Source: Flavobacteriaceae bacterium (lineage in GTDB: Bacteria; Bacteroidota; Bacteroidia; Flavobacteriales; Flavobacteriaceae). From it: 64,000 bases of DNA. Positions 55,012 through 63,882 of this stretch are shown piece by piece. The notes under the pieces are model-generated. The model did not search any database, was not told the origin of the DNA, and worked only from the letters and a program-made list of their open reading frames with translations. A program made the position numbers and the translations under genes. The stretch lies in contig NVXD01000010.1 of the NCBI GenBank assembly GCA_002746415.1, positions 1-64,000 of the forward strand, given 5' to 3'. The stretch's first letter is position 1. Each line of letters begins with the position of its first letter.

Positions 55012-56082
55012 TTATTCTAGTTTTGCAATTAAACCCCATCCATTGGCCTTGTCTATAACTACGCAATGAAGTTTGTTTTCTCCTTTTTTAAGGGGTAGGT
55101 ATAATTTGTTGACATTAATATCAATATGTCCCATGTACTGTATTCCTTTGGCTCTAAAAGCATTATTGCCTTTAAATAGTACTTTACCATTTAAATACAC
55201 AATTATTTTGTCACTGTAATCAAATGTGAATAGCTTTGTTTCCCCATTATTAGAATGAATTGTTGTGGATGCAATTGTATAGTCCTCTGTATTCTCCTCA
55301 AAATTACCTGAGGAAGTTTTTTTAAGATACTTTGATATAGGTAAAAGACCAGATTTCTCGGTGGTTACAGTGCTGTATTTTTCTTTTGAAAAATCGTCGA
55401 AATGAAGTGCACCCTCTTTGTATGGTTTTGCTTTTGTAATATCCCATTTGGTTATAATATTTGGGTCAATAGGATTGCGATTGACAGTTTCGGAGTTACC
55501 CATTTTCTTGGGTGTAAATCTAAAGTTTGAAAACCGATTACTAAATAAAGCAAAAAGTCCAATTTCTCCTGCATTTTGATTTGTCCTTAAGTGGTCTATA
55601 GACATCACTTTTTTATCATTCACGAAAACCTCGGCACTTGTATTGTCCACTTCTATACGTAAGGCATTCCAACCTTTATTTTTAAAGTTAACCCTTGCTT
55701 GGTATTCTCTGAACAACTGCCAGCTCGACTCATTATTAAAAATGGGCGTATACTGGACTGCATCTACTTGGTTAGATTTATGAAGCCTCATATATACTTC
55801 TTCCATATTGTGCTCTTGCTTTCTAAAAGTAATCCCTGCAAAGCTTCTGACCGAATTGGCATACACATCTACTTCAATGGTTCCATTTTTGAACTTTTGA
55901 TTGTTAGCTGTAGCTCGTCCACTCGTTAGAAGAAGTGTTTCCCTATTGTCAAATATTTCAAAGGTGGCATCTTTAGGCACATTCCAGTTGGAAGCGAGCA
56001 TTTCAATGTTTGTTGTAGTATTTTGAGCAATGGATAATTGAAGGCTCAATAAAGCGGTGATCAGGTAAGCAAGTTGTTTCAT
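55012..56082 (-). CDS. Exported LamG/DUF1080-like carbohydrate-binding protein
   Basis: 356 residues with Sec signal (SLQLSIAQNTT). Residues about 30-195 form a concanavalin-like sandwich: NNQKFKNGTIEVDVYAN, FAGITFRKQEHN, EVFVNDKKVMSIDHLRTN and GEIGLFALFSNRFSNFRF match the DUF1080/3-keto-disaccharide hydrolase pattern. The C-terminal part (about 215-356) has a galactose-binding-like end (YLPLKKGENKLHCVVID). A glycan-binding or glycoside-processing role outside the cytoplasm is likely. The exact activity is not evident. Confidence 0.75.
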   Translation of the reverse strand: MKQLAYLITALLSLQLSIAQNTTTNIEMLASNWNVPKDATFEIFDNRETLLLTSGRATANNQKFKNGTIEVDVYANSVRSFAGITFRKQEHNMEEVYMRLHKSNQVDAVQYTPIFNNESSWQLFREYQARVNFKNKGWNALRIEVDNTSAEVFVNDKKVMSIDHLRTNQNAGEIGLFALFSNRFSNFRFTPKKMGNSETVNRNPIDPNIITKWDITKAKPYKEGALHFDDFSKEKYSTVTTEKSGLLPISKYLKKTSSGNFEENTEDYTIASTTIHSNNGETKLFTFDYSDKIIVYLNGKVLFKGNNAFRAKGIQYMGHIDINVNKLYLPLKKGENKLHCVVIDKANGWGLIAKLE

Positions 56083-56151
56083 TTGTTCTCTAATTTTGAT
56101 TTATCTGCAAATTTCAATCTTTATAACTTCAATACTTGTATCACTTTATTG

Positions 56152-57021
56152 TTAATTACTATCATTTTGGTAACTATCTCTATAGGCGACCGGACTAATT
56201 CCTTCTAGATTTTTAAAAAACCTTGTCAAATTATTGGCCTCACTAAAATGTAGGGTATTGGCTATTTCGGCGATAGTTTTATTAGAATATCGAAGTTCCA
56301 TTTTCACTTCTTGAAGGAGTCTTTTTTTAATTATTTCCTTTGATGTGTGTCCCGTGTGTTCTTTTGTCATTAGATTCAATTGATGCCTAGAAACCTGTAG
56401 TAAGTTACAATATTCTTCTACAGAGTGCATTGTCCGAATGTTTAATTCGAGCATTTCTTTAAACTTGTAAATTATTGTATTTGATTGTGTATTTGGTGAA
56501 ATATTGTAGTGTTTTGAAAACAGTCGATTGAGCTTAGATAAAGAGAAATACAAAAGTGAACGCAATATATGAGGGCTATCATTTTGAAAATTATTTATTT
56601 CGTTTATAATTTCATTTAAAACTAGCCGTATCATCTGGTAGTCTTCATTTTCTAGCTGTAGAAATTGTGGATATTGGGAATTATAGAAGTATTGTAAGCG
56701 ATATGTGAACAATTTATCATCAAAAAATTCAGACAAAAAATCATTTTGAAAAACAAGATGAAAGCCTTTTATTCCAGAGAGGTCAATTTGGCAACTTTTT
56801 TTTTGAAATGGGGAAATGAAGAAAAAGCTGTTGTCAACAACGTCTAATACTTGACCGTTTAATTCAATTTGACCAGCTGCTTTTTCAAAAATTAAAATCT
56901 CAAAAAAATCAGTTGTTTGCGGTGTGGGATCAAAAAAGGCGTTAGGATTATCTTCGAACTTGTGTAAGTCCATCAGCAATTCAAATCCGTACTTTCTTTT
57001 TTCAAAAATGAATGTTCGCAA
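56152..57021 (-). CDS. AraC-family transcriptional regulator
   Basis: 289 residues with an N-terminal ligand-sensing cupin-like part (about 10-180) and C-terminal double helix-turn-helix (about 190-285). VEEYCNLLQVSRHQLNLMTKEHTG is the first motif and IAEIANTLHFSEANNLTRFFKNLEGISPVAYRD the second, the AraC signature. Probably controls a nearby sugar gene such as the LamG-like protein 70 bp downstream; the target is unknown. Confidence 0.9.
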   Translation of the reverse strand: MRTFIFEKRKYGFELLMDLHKFEDNPNAFFDPTPQTTDFFEILIFEKAAGQIELNGQVLDVVDNSFFFISPFQKKSCQIDLSGIKGFHLVFQNDFLSEFFDDKLFTYRLQYFYNSQYPQFLQLENEDYQMIRLVLNEIINEINNFQNDSPHILRSLLYFSLSKLNRLFSKHYNISPNTQSNTIIYKFKEMLELNIRTMHSVEEYCNLLQVSRHQLNLMTKEHTGHTSKEIIKKRLLQEVKMELRYSNKTIAEIANTLHFSEANNLTRFFKNLEGISPVAYRDSYQNDSN

Positions 57022-57119
57022 ATTGTAATTTTGGTGGATTTCGTTAAAAGTACTAACTTTTGGTTTAGAACTAGTTATAGCATATGCGGTATTACATCAC
57101 TTAAAGGTGCCTCTGTTGG

Positions 57120-57521
57120 TCACTCAAACTTCTTTTCCAAGGTTGCAATGATTTCCATACCGTCACTGCCAATTTTTTCAGCAAGTTCTTCCATAACTTT
57201 TTGCCATAGCGGAATTAAGTTTTTGACTAAAACGATTCCTTCTTTTGTTAATTCAATTTCGGGTCTATACTCATCTGTTTTTAGGATGAGTCCTTTTTTG
57301 TGCAATAGTTTAATGTTTCTACTTATAGTGGAGCGTTCTAATGCAAGACGTTTGCCAACAATTCCTTGGTCAATCTTTCCCATTTTGCTCAGGGCAAATA
57401 GAATGGTCATTTGATTTTCTGTAATATCAAAATCAACCAAGCATTTCCTATAATACCCATCTGTAATTCTGGATATTCTTCTTAATCTTGCTCCAATACA
57501 TTGCTGCAATTCATACTTCAT
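57120..57521 (-). CDS. MarR-family transcriptional regulator
   Basis: A winged-helix repressor of 133 residues. The start is put at 57521 (MKYELQQCIGARL...): an ATG ten codons upstream lies inside the palindromic operator and promoter. ENQMTILFALSKMGKIDQGIVGKRLALERSTISRNIKLLHKKGLI is the MarR recognition part (seen in two pieces). From the -7 box (57526-57533) the transcript would begin at or near this ATG, so the message may be leaderless. Two operator copies upstream indicate autoregulation. The target is probably one of the downstream or divergent genes. Confidence 0.88.
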   Translation of the reverse strand: MKYELQQCIGARLRRISRITDGYYRKCLVDFDITENQMTILFALSKMGKIDQGIVGKRLALERSTISRNIKLLHKKGLILKTDEYRPEIELTKEGIVLVKNLIPLWQKVMEELAEKIGSDGMEIIATLEKKFE

Positions 57522-57525
57522 TGAG

Positions 57526-57555
57526 CAAATATAACGCTTAATGTTGCACATGCAA
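57526..57555 (-). promoter_or_regulatory. marR promoter
   Basis: Minus strand TTG (57553-57555), 19-base spacer, TATATTTG (57526-57533): a full Bacteroidota promoter ending only 4 bases before the chosen ATG. Confidence 0.72.
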
Positions 57556-57628
57556 CATTTGTTATTGAAATTTAGCTTTACTTAATATTGCACATGCAAC
57601 ATTTGTTATTGAAATTTAGCTTTACTTA
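57541..57628. promoter_or_regulatory. 44-bp tandem repeat carrying two MarR-type operators
   Basis: A 41-base identical run occurs at 57544-57584 and again at 57588-57628 (period 44). Each starts with a palindrome, TGTTGCA-CA-TGCAACA at 57542-57557 (perfect) and TATTGCA-CA-TGCAACA at 57586-57601 (one change). The first overlaps the -33 box of the marR promoter. Such symmetric 16-bp sites fit a MarR dimer, and two at a distance of four helical turns suggest cooperative binding. Confidence 0.75.
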
Positions 57629-57647
57629 CTGTTGATGTTGTCAGTTA

Positions 57648-58079
57648 TTATTTTTTTTTGAATACAGAGTGAATTAAAATTTGTTGTTGTCCGTTTTCAG
57701 TTATTCCTCTATCCTTTATCCCGTATACATTTAATTTGCAATCAGTGATATCAAAGCTTTGCCGCTGTTTCATTCCATTTACGGTAAAGAGAATATCATC
57801 TCCATCAACTAGATAATCAAATGTGGTTTTGACCAGGTCACAATTGGATCTTTTGCTTTTGTTAGCTTGTTCCACCTTTCCATTGCTCATAAAATGAAAT
57901 GTTACTGCTGTACATTCATATTCTTTCAATAAGGTCTTATTAAAAACCCCATCATTATTAACATCAACTGCTTTATCAGCATAAAAGGCAATGGCTTCCC
58001 ATTTTCCAATTAATTCACAATTTTTTGGAGTTCCGGAACAAGAAGTTAAAATCAATACACTTAAAATTAATAGTCTCAT
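57648..58079 (-). CDS. Lipocalin-like lipoprotein, unknown function
   Basis: 143 residues with a short lipoprotein signal (LILTSCSGT). The rest (NCELIGKWEAIAFYADKA, FHFMSNGKVEQA, DYLVDGDDILFT) follows the strand pattern of the small lipocalin-like domains of Bacteroidota. No catalytic motif. Located 30 bp before another small exported protein on the same strand. Confidence 0.7.
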   Translation of the reverse strand: MRLLILSVLILTSCSGTPKNCELIGKWEAIAFYADKAVDVNNDGVFNKTLLKEYECTAVTFHFMSNGKVEQANKSKRSNCDLVKTTFDYLVDGDDILFTVNGMKQRQSFDITDCKLNVYGIKDRGITENGQQQILIHSVFKKK

Positions 58080-58109
58080 TTGTTTTATTTGTGGTACAAG
58101 ACGCTGTTT

Positions 58110-58622
58110 TTATTCAACTTCTTTTCTAACCCATGCTTCCAGTTCAACAGGACTTCGTTTCAATAATTTTTCAACCTTGTTGTCCTTTTTAATGCCTTTT
58201 CCTTTGTTAGCCGCATATACCTTCATGAGACTTTGAAAACCAGCAATATTTCCCTTGATATTATTATTTTTCTCTGATGGGTTCTCTAATGCAAATTTCG
58301 CCCATCCTCCAAGAAATGTAGTCATTAATACGGAGTTCTTTTTTGTTAAATCTACTTGAAAAGTATGTAGTTCAATGGTAACAGATGGCGTACCAATTAT
58401 CCATGCCAATACAAATGCATTTGCGTTTTCTCTTTTGGTTGTTTGTTCATTCAAAGGAGTGTTTTCTAACCAGTTGATGCCATTTAATACATCAACTTCA
58501 TATTGGGCATAATCAGATTCTTTTTCTAATTGTATGTTTTTAGGAATTTCAAAATCCTGTGCAAATGCGGTTTGACAAACAAATACAAGAATTGCAAGAG
58601 TCATTAATTTGATACTTTTCAT
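58110..58622 (-). CDS. Exported protein of unknown function
   Basis: 170 residues with a Sec signal peptide (CQTAFAQDFEIP). The mature part is mostly helical (YEVDVLNGINWLENTPL, NAFVLAWIIGTPSVTIEL, LKRSPVELEAWVRK). I do not recognise a family. It lies 30 bp before the lipocalin-like gene and may share its transcript. Confidence 0.65.
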   Translation of the reverse strand: MKSIKLMTLAILVFVCQTAFAQDFEIPKNIQLEKESDYAQYEVDVLNGINWLENTPLNEQTTKRENANAFVLAWIIGTPSVTIELHTFQVDLTKKNSVLMTTFLGGWAKFALENPSEKNNNIKGNIAGFQSLMKVYAANKGKGIKKDNKVEKLLKRSPVELEAWVRKEVE

Positions 58623-58715
58623 ATGGCTTTATTTATAGTTAAATTGTTGCTAATACTTATGTTTTAATTAGTGACAAGGGTTAGTGTAGCCTATTTAAGG
58701 GATAAACATACGAAG

Positions 58716-58753
58716 AAAACCCCTGTTTTTTTGCGGACTAGTGTTGGGGTTTT
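58716..58753 (-). terminator. Possible terminator after panE
   Basis: An 8-bp stem (AAAACCCC / GGGGTTTT) with a 22-base loop, 55 bp downstream of the reductase stop. On the minus strand it ends GGGGTTTTCTTC. The long loop makes it only moderately convincing. Confidence 0.4.
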
Positions 58754-58808
58754 GGGACAAGCCAAAATCAAACAATTAATTGTAGGTAGTATTGCCAGCG
58801 TTCTTATT

Positions 58809-59723
58809 TTATCTATTCAATTCTGATTTTAGTTTTATTAAATCGCCCAATACTTTAGTCTCAGGAACTAAGTGGGCCATTTTTAATGTTGTAGCCAGTC
58901 TATAGATTTCCAAATTCAAGGTATCTATTTCTGTTTCCTTTTTATTCCGAATATCTTGTAGTGTGGATATAAATTGACCGTCAGATAATTGACTAATCTT
59001 AAGGACTTGCTCTTCAATTTCTGGGACTTCAAGATTAATTCCCATTGCCTTAGAAATATGAACACATTCTTTTATAATTCTTTTAGCCAAAGCAAAGACA
59101 CTAGGGTCTCTATGAAAAATACCATTATCAACATCAAGTAATGGGCAGATAGAATTGAACACACAATTTGCAATGGTTTTTTTCCATACCACTCTTTGAA
59201 TATTTCCTTCAGAAACAAACCTAAAGTTGGGCGTGTTTAATTCACTGACAATAGTTTCTAATTCCGAATTATTTTGCTGGACGATTCCTATTGGAGAATC
59301 GGCAACAGCTTTGTATCGTATTTCGTTTTTAGAAATGTTTTGACTGGTTACAAAAAGCACGCATCTGTATATGTCCTGAAAATCATTATCGACAAACGCT
59401 TGTGCTACTCCCAATCCATTTTGTAAAAGCACAATTGGCGATTCCTTTGCCTTTTTTCTTAACTTTTCTGAAAGGACTTTATTTCCAAAGGATTTATTGG
59501 TAAGGACAATAAGACCATCCAATTTCTTAAAGTTGCTTAAGGTACTGAATTGAATTTCTGACACCAATTCAGAACCTCCAATAAGATCCACTCTTATCTT
59601 TTCTGTATAGGTACGTCCATCATCAGTACTGCCTCTAATTAACTGTACATCCTTTCCATTCAACTTTAAACAGACAGCCAGTGCTTTTCCAATGGTTCCC
59701 GCTCCAACAATGTATATTTTCAT
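58809..59723 (-). CDS. panE: 2-dehydropantoate 2-reductase (ketopantoate reductase family)
   Basis: 304 residues, NADPH-dependent reduction of ketopantoate in pantothenate synthesis or a related keto-acid. The N-terminal KIYIVGAGTIGKALAVCL is the Rossmann loop. IVLLQNGLGVAQ is the conserved QNG segment, and VWKKTIANCVFNSICPLLD carries the catalytic Lys-Asn region. Length fits. It precedes an amidohydrolase gene that lies 30 bp upstream on the same strand. Whether the substrate is truly ketopantoate cannot be decided from sequence. Confidence 0.85.
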   Translation of the reverse strand: MKIYIVGAGTIGKALAVCLKLNGKDVQLIRGSTDDGRTYTEKIRVDLIGGSELVSEIQFSTLSNFKKLDGLIVLTNKSFGNKVLSEKLRKKAKESPIVLLQNGLGVAQAFVDNDFQDIYRCVLFVTSQNISKNEIRYKAVADSPIGIVQQNNSELETIVSELNTPNFRFVSEGNIQRVVWKKTIANCVFNSICPLLDVDNGIFHRDPSVFALAKRIIKECVHISKAMGINLEVPEIEEQVLKISQLSDGQFISTLQDIRNKKETEIDTLNLEIYRLATTLKMAHLVPETKVLGDLIKLKSELNR

Positions 59724-59753
59724 ATGTAATTGCCTATATTATTTCGATTATGA

Positions 59754-61388
59754 TTAGTTTTTACTATCCCCTTCCCGAGCTGTTTTTTGCTCTTCCACCA
59801 TTTCTGCCACCTCTTTCAACAGCGCCTTGGCATCATAAACAATTCCGTCCTTAATTGTAATGGCAACGCCACCAACTCGTTCTACCTCACCTGTAGCATC
59901 ATTCAATTTTACAGCACCAGTGCCGTATAAAACTTTTAGATTGGCGAGAGGGTTCTCATCAACGATGAGTAAATCTGCTAATAATCCTGGTCGTATGACC
60001 CCAAATTCAATTGGTTTTTTCTTTGGATAAAAGATTTCCTCAGCGCCGTGCATGGTTGCAGCTCTAATGACCTCTAAAGGATGAAACCCTGCTTCTTGTA
60101 GCATTTCTAATTCTAGGATTGTACCAAAGCCATATAACTGATAAATGAAGCCAGAATCTGACCCTACCGTTACTTTACCACCTCGATTTTTATATTCATT
60201 TAAAAATTGCATCCATACCTGATAGAACTTTTTCCATGCCACTTCATCATGTGTGGTCCAGTCAAACCAATAGGCACCATGACTTTTTCTGCTAGGTTTA
60301 AAAAAGTCCATTTGGGTAGGGAGGGTGTACTCCTTATGCCAATCTGCATTTCTAGCACGCATTACATCTCTACTGGCTGAGTAAATGGTCATGGTAGGAT
60401 TCATGAAATAATCTAGCGCTAATAGTTCATCCATAAGGGCATTCCATTTCTCACCACCTGGTTTCACCATATTCCACTGTCTTGCTACCTGCCCAAAACG
60501 ATGCTGCTCATCATTGTAATTGATGTCCGATGGCCAAGGCTGTATATCCCCAGTTTCATACATGGCTTCAAACAACCCATAAAAGTGAGTCATTCCTGTA
60601 AGTCCTAGTCTGGCAGCATCTAAAGTATTCATTTGTGCAACCCCAGATTGTCCTAGGTGGGCTGTACTTCCCATGCCTAATGTTTTAGCTTCATCTAGGA
60701 GGGCCTTCATTATCTCTGGTCTATAGGAACCCAATTTAAGTCCGTCTACGCCTTTTTTATGGGCATATTGCACCCATTCTTTGGCATCTTTTGGTGTTAG
60801 TATTTTACGGTCCTTCCATTCTTTTCCGCTACCAGGACGATGAAAGGAAATAATTCTAGGTGCAGCAATTTCGTTTTTAGCACTTCTTTCTCTTTCTGAA
60901 AGCGACCACTCCAACGGTCCCGTAGGCACACCTCTTACAGTTGTGATGCCATGGGCAAGCCAAAGTTTATAGACGTATTCTGCTTCTGGTGCTTTGGTGT
61001 CACCGCCTGTATGCACATGTAAATCAACGATGCCTGGCATCACAAACTTCCCTGTTGCGTCTATTTCTTTGGTAGCTCCACTAGGGCGTTTTTTAGGATC
61101 AATGGCCACATGAGGCACCCCAACAACTTTGACGTCTACAATGCGATTCTTCTCTATGACAATATCCACGGGTCCAACTGCTGGGCCACCACTTCCGTCT
61201 ATGAGGGTTGCTCCTCTAATGATCAAGCGATCAAAGGGACCTTCTCCTGTGGTACGATCTGGAGCTGGCTTTACTTGTGCGAAAGCAAAGCTTGCACTCA
61301 ATAAGAAGAACATTATAAAAACACTTTTGCAAACCTTTTTTATGTGCCAAGTTTGATTCTGAATTCTGTATTGTAGTTTAATTTTCAT
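59754..61388 (-). CDS. Exported amidohydrolase-family enzyme
   Basis: A 544-residue metal-dependent hydrolase with a signal peptide (LLSASFAFAQVKP). The TIM barrel shows the first metal motif HVH (His124, His126 in GIVDLHVHTGG), later His and Asp candidates in STAHLGQSG and TVGSDSGFIYQ, and the closing RPGLLADLLIVDENPL that returns to the beta-sandwich. Family members include imidazolonepropionase-like and prolidase-like enzymes. The substrate is open. It is followed at 30 bp by the ketopantoate-reductase-like gene. The exported location is unusual for cytosolic amidohydrolases but common in this subgroup. Confidence 0.85.
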   Translation of the reverse strand: MKIKLQYRIQNQTWHIKKVCKSVFIMFFLLSASFAFAQVKPAPDRTTGEGPFDRLIIRGATLIDGSGGPAVGPVDIVIEKNRIVDVKVVGVPHVAIDPKKRPSGATKEIDATGKFVMPGIVDLHVHTGGDTKAPEAEYVYKLWLAHGITTVRGVPTGPLEWSLSERERSAKNEIAAPRIISFHRPGSGKEWKDRKILTPKDAKEWVQYAHKKGVDGLKLGSYRPEIMKALLDEAKTLGMGSTAHLGQSGVAQMNTLDAARLGLTGMTHFYGLFEAMYETGDIQPWPSDINYNDEQHRFGQVARQWNMVKPGGEKWNALMDELLALDYFMNPTMTIYSASRDVMRARNADWHKEYTLPTQMDFFKPSRKSHGAYWFDWTTHDEVAWKKFYQVWMQFLNEYKNRGGKVTVGSDSGFIYQLYGFGTILELEMLQEAGFHPLEVIRAATMHGAEEIFYPKKKPIEFGVIRPGLLADLLIVDENPLANLKVLYGTGAVKLNDATGEVERVGGVAITIKDGIVYDAKALLKEVAEMVEEQKTAREGDSKN

Positions 61389-61640
61389 TTGGATGAATTT
61401 ATAGGTTCTATTTGTAAATGATGTATTATAATATCTTGAAATACAGTCTTTAATGCTGTTTTTGTTAAAGTTTTATTGTTTTAAAAGAGCGAATACTCCA
61501 AGAGTTTAGCAAATTCCGTTGCGCTCTAAATCACAAGTCCTAACACCTATAAACTTACGAATAAAACTTCTTAAGATTTTACTACCACCTCAAAATCAAG
61601 AAATTAATTATGGCCTTTGTCACCAAAAGTTTTTCTCAAT

Positions 61641-62444
61641 TTATTTTAATTGAAAATGGATGTGGTCATCATGTCTTACTGCTTGACAACCGTGATATCT
61701 AACCTTTCCATTACGTAAATTCAATCGGGTTTTTAAATGTGGTTCAATGAATAGTTTTCCCACATTTTTTTGTTCTAATATTAGTTGTACAAGCTGTCGT
61801 GTTCCTTTTCTTGAAAACTCAATTTCTTTATTGATGTTACCTAGGGTAAGGTATTTTGGAAAATCGTACTGCCAATTTCCTCGACTTTTACAAATATCAA
61901 TTTGGTTATGTTCCTTAGGTGTGGGCGCTTCAAAAACCCCGTAACCGCTAATTGACCGTTTTTTATTGGTCAATTGTCCATTTGGGTTTTCATAAATGAG
62001 GGAAACATCAATTTTCTTTCCGTCATTATGACTTAAATGAGGTAACAGTGGAAACTTATCCATGAATGGAAAATTTGCATCTAGATAGCTCATTTTTATG
62101 CCACTATTTTGCTTTTCAAATGCTGCTGCTATTTCACCAAGGGTTCCATTAAGTTCTGGTCGAACATAGTTTCTATTTGCCAGTTTGTAAAAGAAGGAGT
62201 GCGCTTTTAGGAATTTCGTTTCTTTAATTTTTTCACGCCCAAAAATAGGCGCCACAAAAGGGATAATAAGAAAACTTGTTAAAAGGTACAAGCCCGTAAA
62301 AACTCCTATTCGTTTTAGCTTTTTCTTTTTCACACCTTTCTTAATCAGTAAGATGGATAACAGATATACAATCCCACCAACCTGAGTTATGACTGTTAGA
62401 AGGATGAAAATAATTAGGTGTAGTATAATTTTCAGTAGTTTCAA
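61641..62444 (-). CDS. Membrane protein with LAS-type metallopeptidase domain (candidate)
   Basis: 267 residues: two membrane helices (about 5-33 and 47-68), then a domain whose motifs fit the LAS (lysostaphin/D-Ala-D-Ala/MepA) zinc peptidases. His139 and Asp146 stand six residues apart (SHNDGKKID), and HIH (261-263) follows near the C-terminus (RHDDHIHFQ). That combination would bind zinc and suggests cleavage of peptidoglycan peptides. The overall similarity is weak, so this is a motif-based proposal. Standalone gene. Confidence 0.6.
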   Translation of the reverse strand: MKLLKIILHLIIFILLTVITQVGGIVYLLSILLIKKGVKKKKLKRIGVFTGLYLLTSFLIIPFVAPIFGREKIKETKFLKAHSFFYKLANRNYVRPELNGTLGEIAAAFEKQNSGIKMSYLDANFPFMDKFPLLPHLSHNDGKKIDVSLIYENPNGQLTNKKRSISGYGVFEAPTPKEHNQIDICKSRGNWQYDFPKYLTLGNINKEIEFSRKGTRQLVQLILEQKNVGKLFIEPHLKTRLNLRNGKVRYHGCQAVRHDDHIHFQLK

Positions 62445-62489
62445 GGTAGTCTGAAATGTGTTTAGGTGTTGTTATAAATTATTTGGATA

Positions 62490-63044
62490 TTAGTTTTCAA
62501 GATTAATTCCGAATTCATAATAAAGTGCAAGGGAAATTACAAGTCGATTTACTTCATTTTCCAAATCTTTCTCACTTATATTATCGTAAATATATTTTAC
62601 AGACAAGGCAAGACTATGGCTAGAAACCCTATTCCTAAAGCCTAGAAAACCTTTGATTCCTTTATTTTGAGTCTTATTCATCAGACAAGATTGAAATTCC
62701 TTAGTTAAAATTACTAGCATAGGCTTTTTAGAAGATTCAGAACCATCTAATGCAACTTTTCTCCATATTTCAACTAATTTAATGTTATCACGAAAAACTT
62801 TGGACTCAGGTCTTATATAAAAACTTGTAGGAATCTTATGGTCACTAAAGTCTTTTAGAAAGTGGATATACTGTTGCTCTTGGCTTAGTCCTGAATATTT
62901 AATTTCCAGGTTCACCTCAAAATCATCAAGTCCTTGTGCCAGAAATTCATTTTCTTCATTTTTTACGCAATCAGAAATTATGTCCAACTTTTTTTTTCCT
63001 GAGGTACAGCCAATTAATATAAAAAGGAATAGTATGTTTTTCAT
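62490..63044 (-). CDS. Lipoprotein of unknown function
   Basis: The ATG at 63044 is preferred over one three codons upstream, giving a compact lipoprotein signal (FLFILIGCTSG). The remaining 165 residues (DCVKNEENEFLAQGLDDFEV, FLKDFSDHKIPTSFYI, LVVISLALYYEF-like end) belong to no family I recognise. Nothing in the context points to a role. Confidence 0.65.
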   Translation of the reverse strand: MKNILFLFILIGCTSGKKKLDIISDCVKNEENEFLAQGLDDFEVNLEIKYSGLSQEQQYIHFLKDFSDHKIPTSFYIRPESKVFRDNIKLVEIWRKVALDGSESSKKPMLVILTKEFQSCLMNKTQNKGIKGFLGFRNRVSSHSLALSVKYIYDNISEKDLENEVNRLVISLALYYEFGINLEN

Positions 63045-63121
63045 GTGGATCACTTTTTAGTTTTTATTCTAAATAAATCTACTGTAATGTTTTGATAAAT
63101 AACCCTTTATGGCATTAAAAT

Positions 63122-63691
63122 TCAGTCCTGTTTTTTAGACCCTCTCAAATATTTAATCCCAACAAGTAGTAGAAGTACAATCAAGACAATAAAAAAGATA
63201 CTGGTGGTACTACTTTTAATAATTGAAAAAATATTGGCAGTATGCACCGAAGTCTTTGTCAGCTCTGGATAGTTTTGCAACATTCTAATGATTCCAAAAT
63301 TTTCTAGATAGTCGGCAATTCCGGCAAGGATTGGCAAGGCACATAGATACTTCCATGACGTCTTGAGTTTCCCTAATTTATTTAAAAAAAAAGCTAAAAT
63401 CAAGCAGTAACTTATTGCAAAAAGTCCCGGATACACCATATCCACAGGTATTTGGGTTGTGAGATAGGTATTACGTCCTGTTTCACCTAGCGTAGTAAAT
63501 AAATCGTTTACATAATTCCAATTATAGCCTGCTGGCAACATGTCTAACAATTTCATTTCGTTGGCATATGCCATTGTTTTTGGAATCGTAACCATGAGCA
63601 TATAAACATATATGATATTGGTTACTATAAAAAGTCCCAGAATAATCTTTCCAGCATTTTTGCGTTCCATAAATTGTGTTAATCCTCTCAT
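63122..63691 (-). CDS. Four-helix membrane protein, unknown function
   Basis: 189 residues with four predicted helices (KIILGLFIVTNIIYVYMLMV; YPGLFAISYCLILAFFL; YLCALPILAGIADYLENFGI; SIFFIVLIVLLLLVGIKYL) and a long loop between helices 1 and 2. GIADYLENFG in helix 3 is a distinctive conserved-looking segment. Family not identified. Confidence 0.7.
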   Translation of the reverse strand: MRGLTQFMERKNAGKIILGLFIVTNIIYVYMLMVTIPKTMAYANEMKLLDMLPAGYNWNYVNDLFTTLGETGRNTYLTTQIPVDMVYPGLFAISYCLILAFFLNKLGKLKTSWKYLCALPILAGIADYLENFGIIRMLQNYPELTKTSVHTANIFSIIKSSTTSIFFIVLIVLLLLVGIKYLRGSKKQD

Positions 63692-63838
63692 TTTTCTATC
63701 AAGTGTAAACGGTTAAGTCAGAATCAGTAGCTCCTTAGAGCACAAATTAAACCACCCATAAACTTACAAAGAATATCTGGGAGGATATATTAGGACTAAC
63801 ACAAAAGCTAAGTTTTCCGCACTCATTTAAAGTTTGTT

Positions 63839-63878
63839 ATTTAAGTATTTGCTTAAATACGAAATAACCGTAACTTTA
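63839..63878 (+). promoter_or_regulatory. Promoter and palindromic operator of the ArsR-like gene
   Basis: ATTTAAG-TATTTG-CTTAAAT (63839-63858) is a perfect 7+7 bp palindrome, of the kind ArsR repressors bind. TTG (63849-63851), a 19-base spacer and TAACTTTA (63871-63878, one off consensus) form a promoter whose -33 box lies in the palindrome. The -7 box ends 4 bases before the ATG, so the message may be leaderless. Confidence 0.6.
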
Positions 63879-63882
63879 TAGG

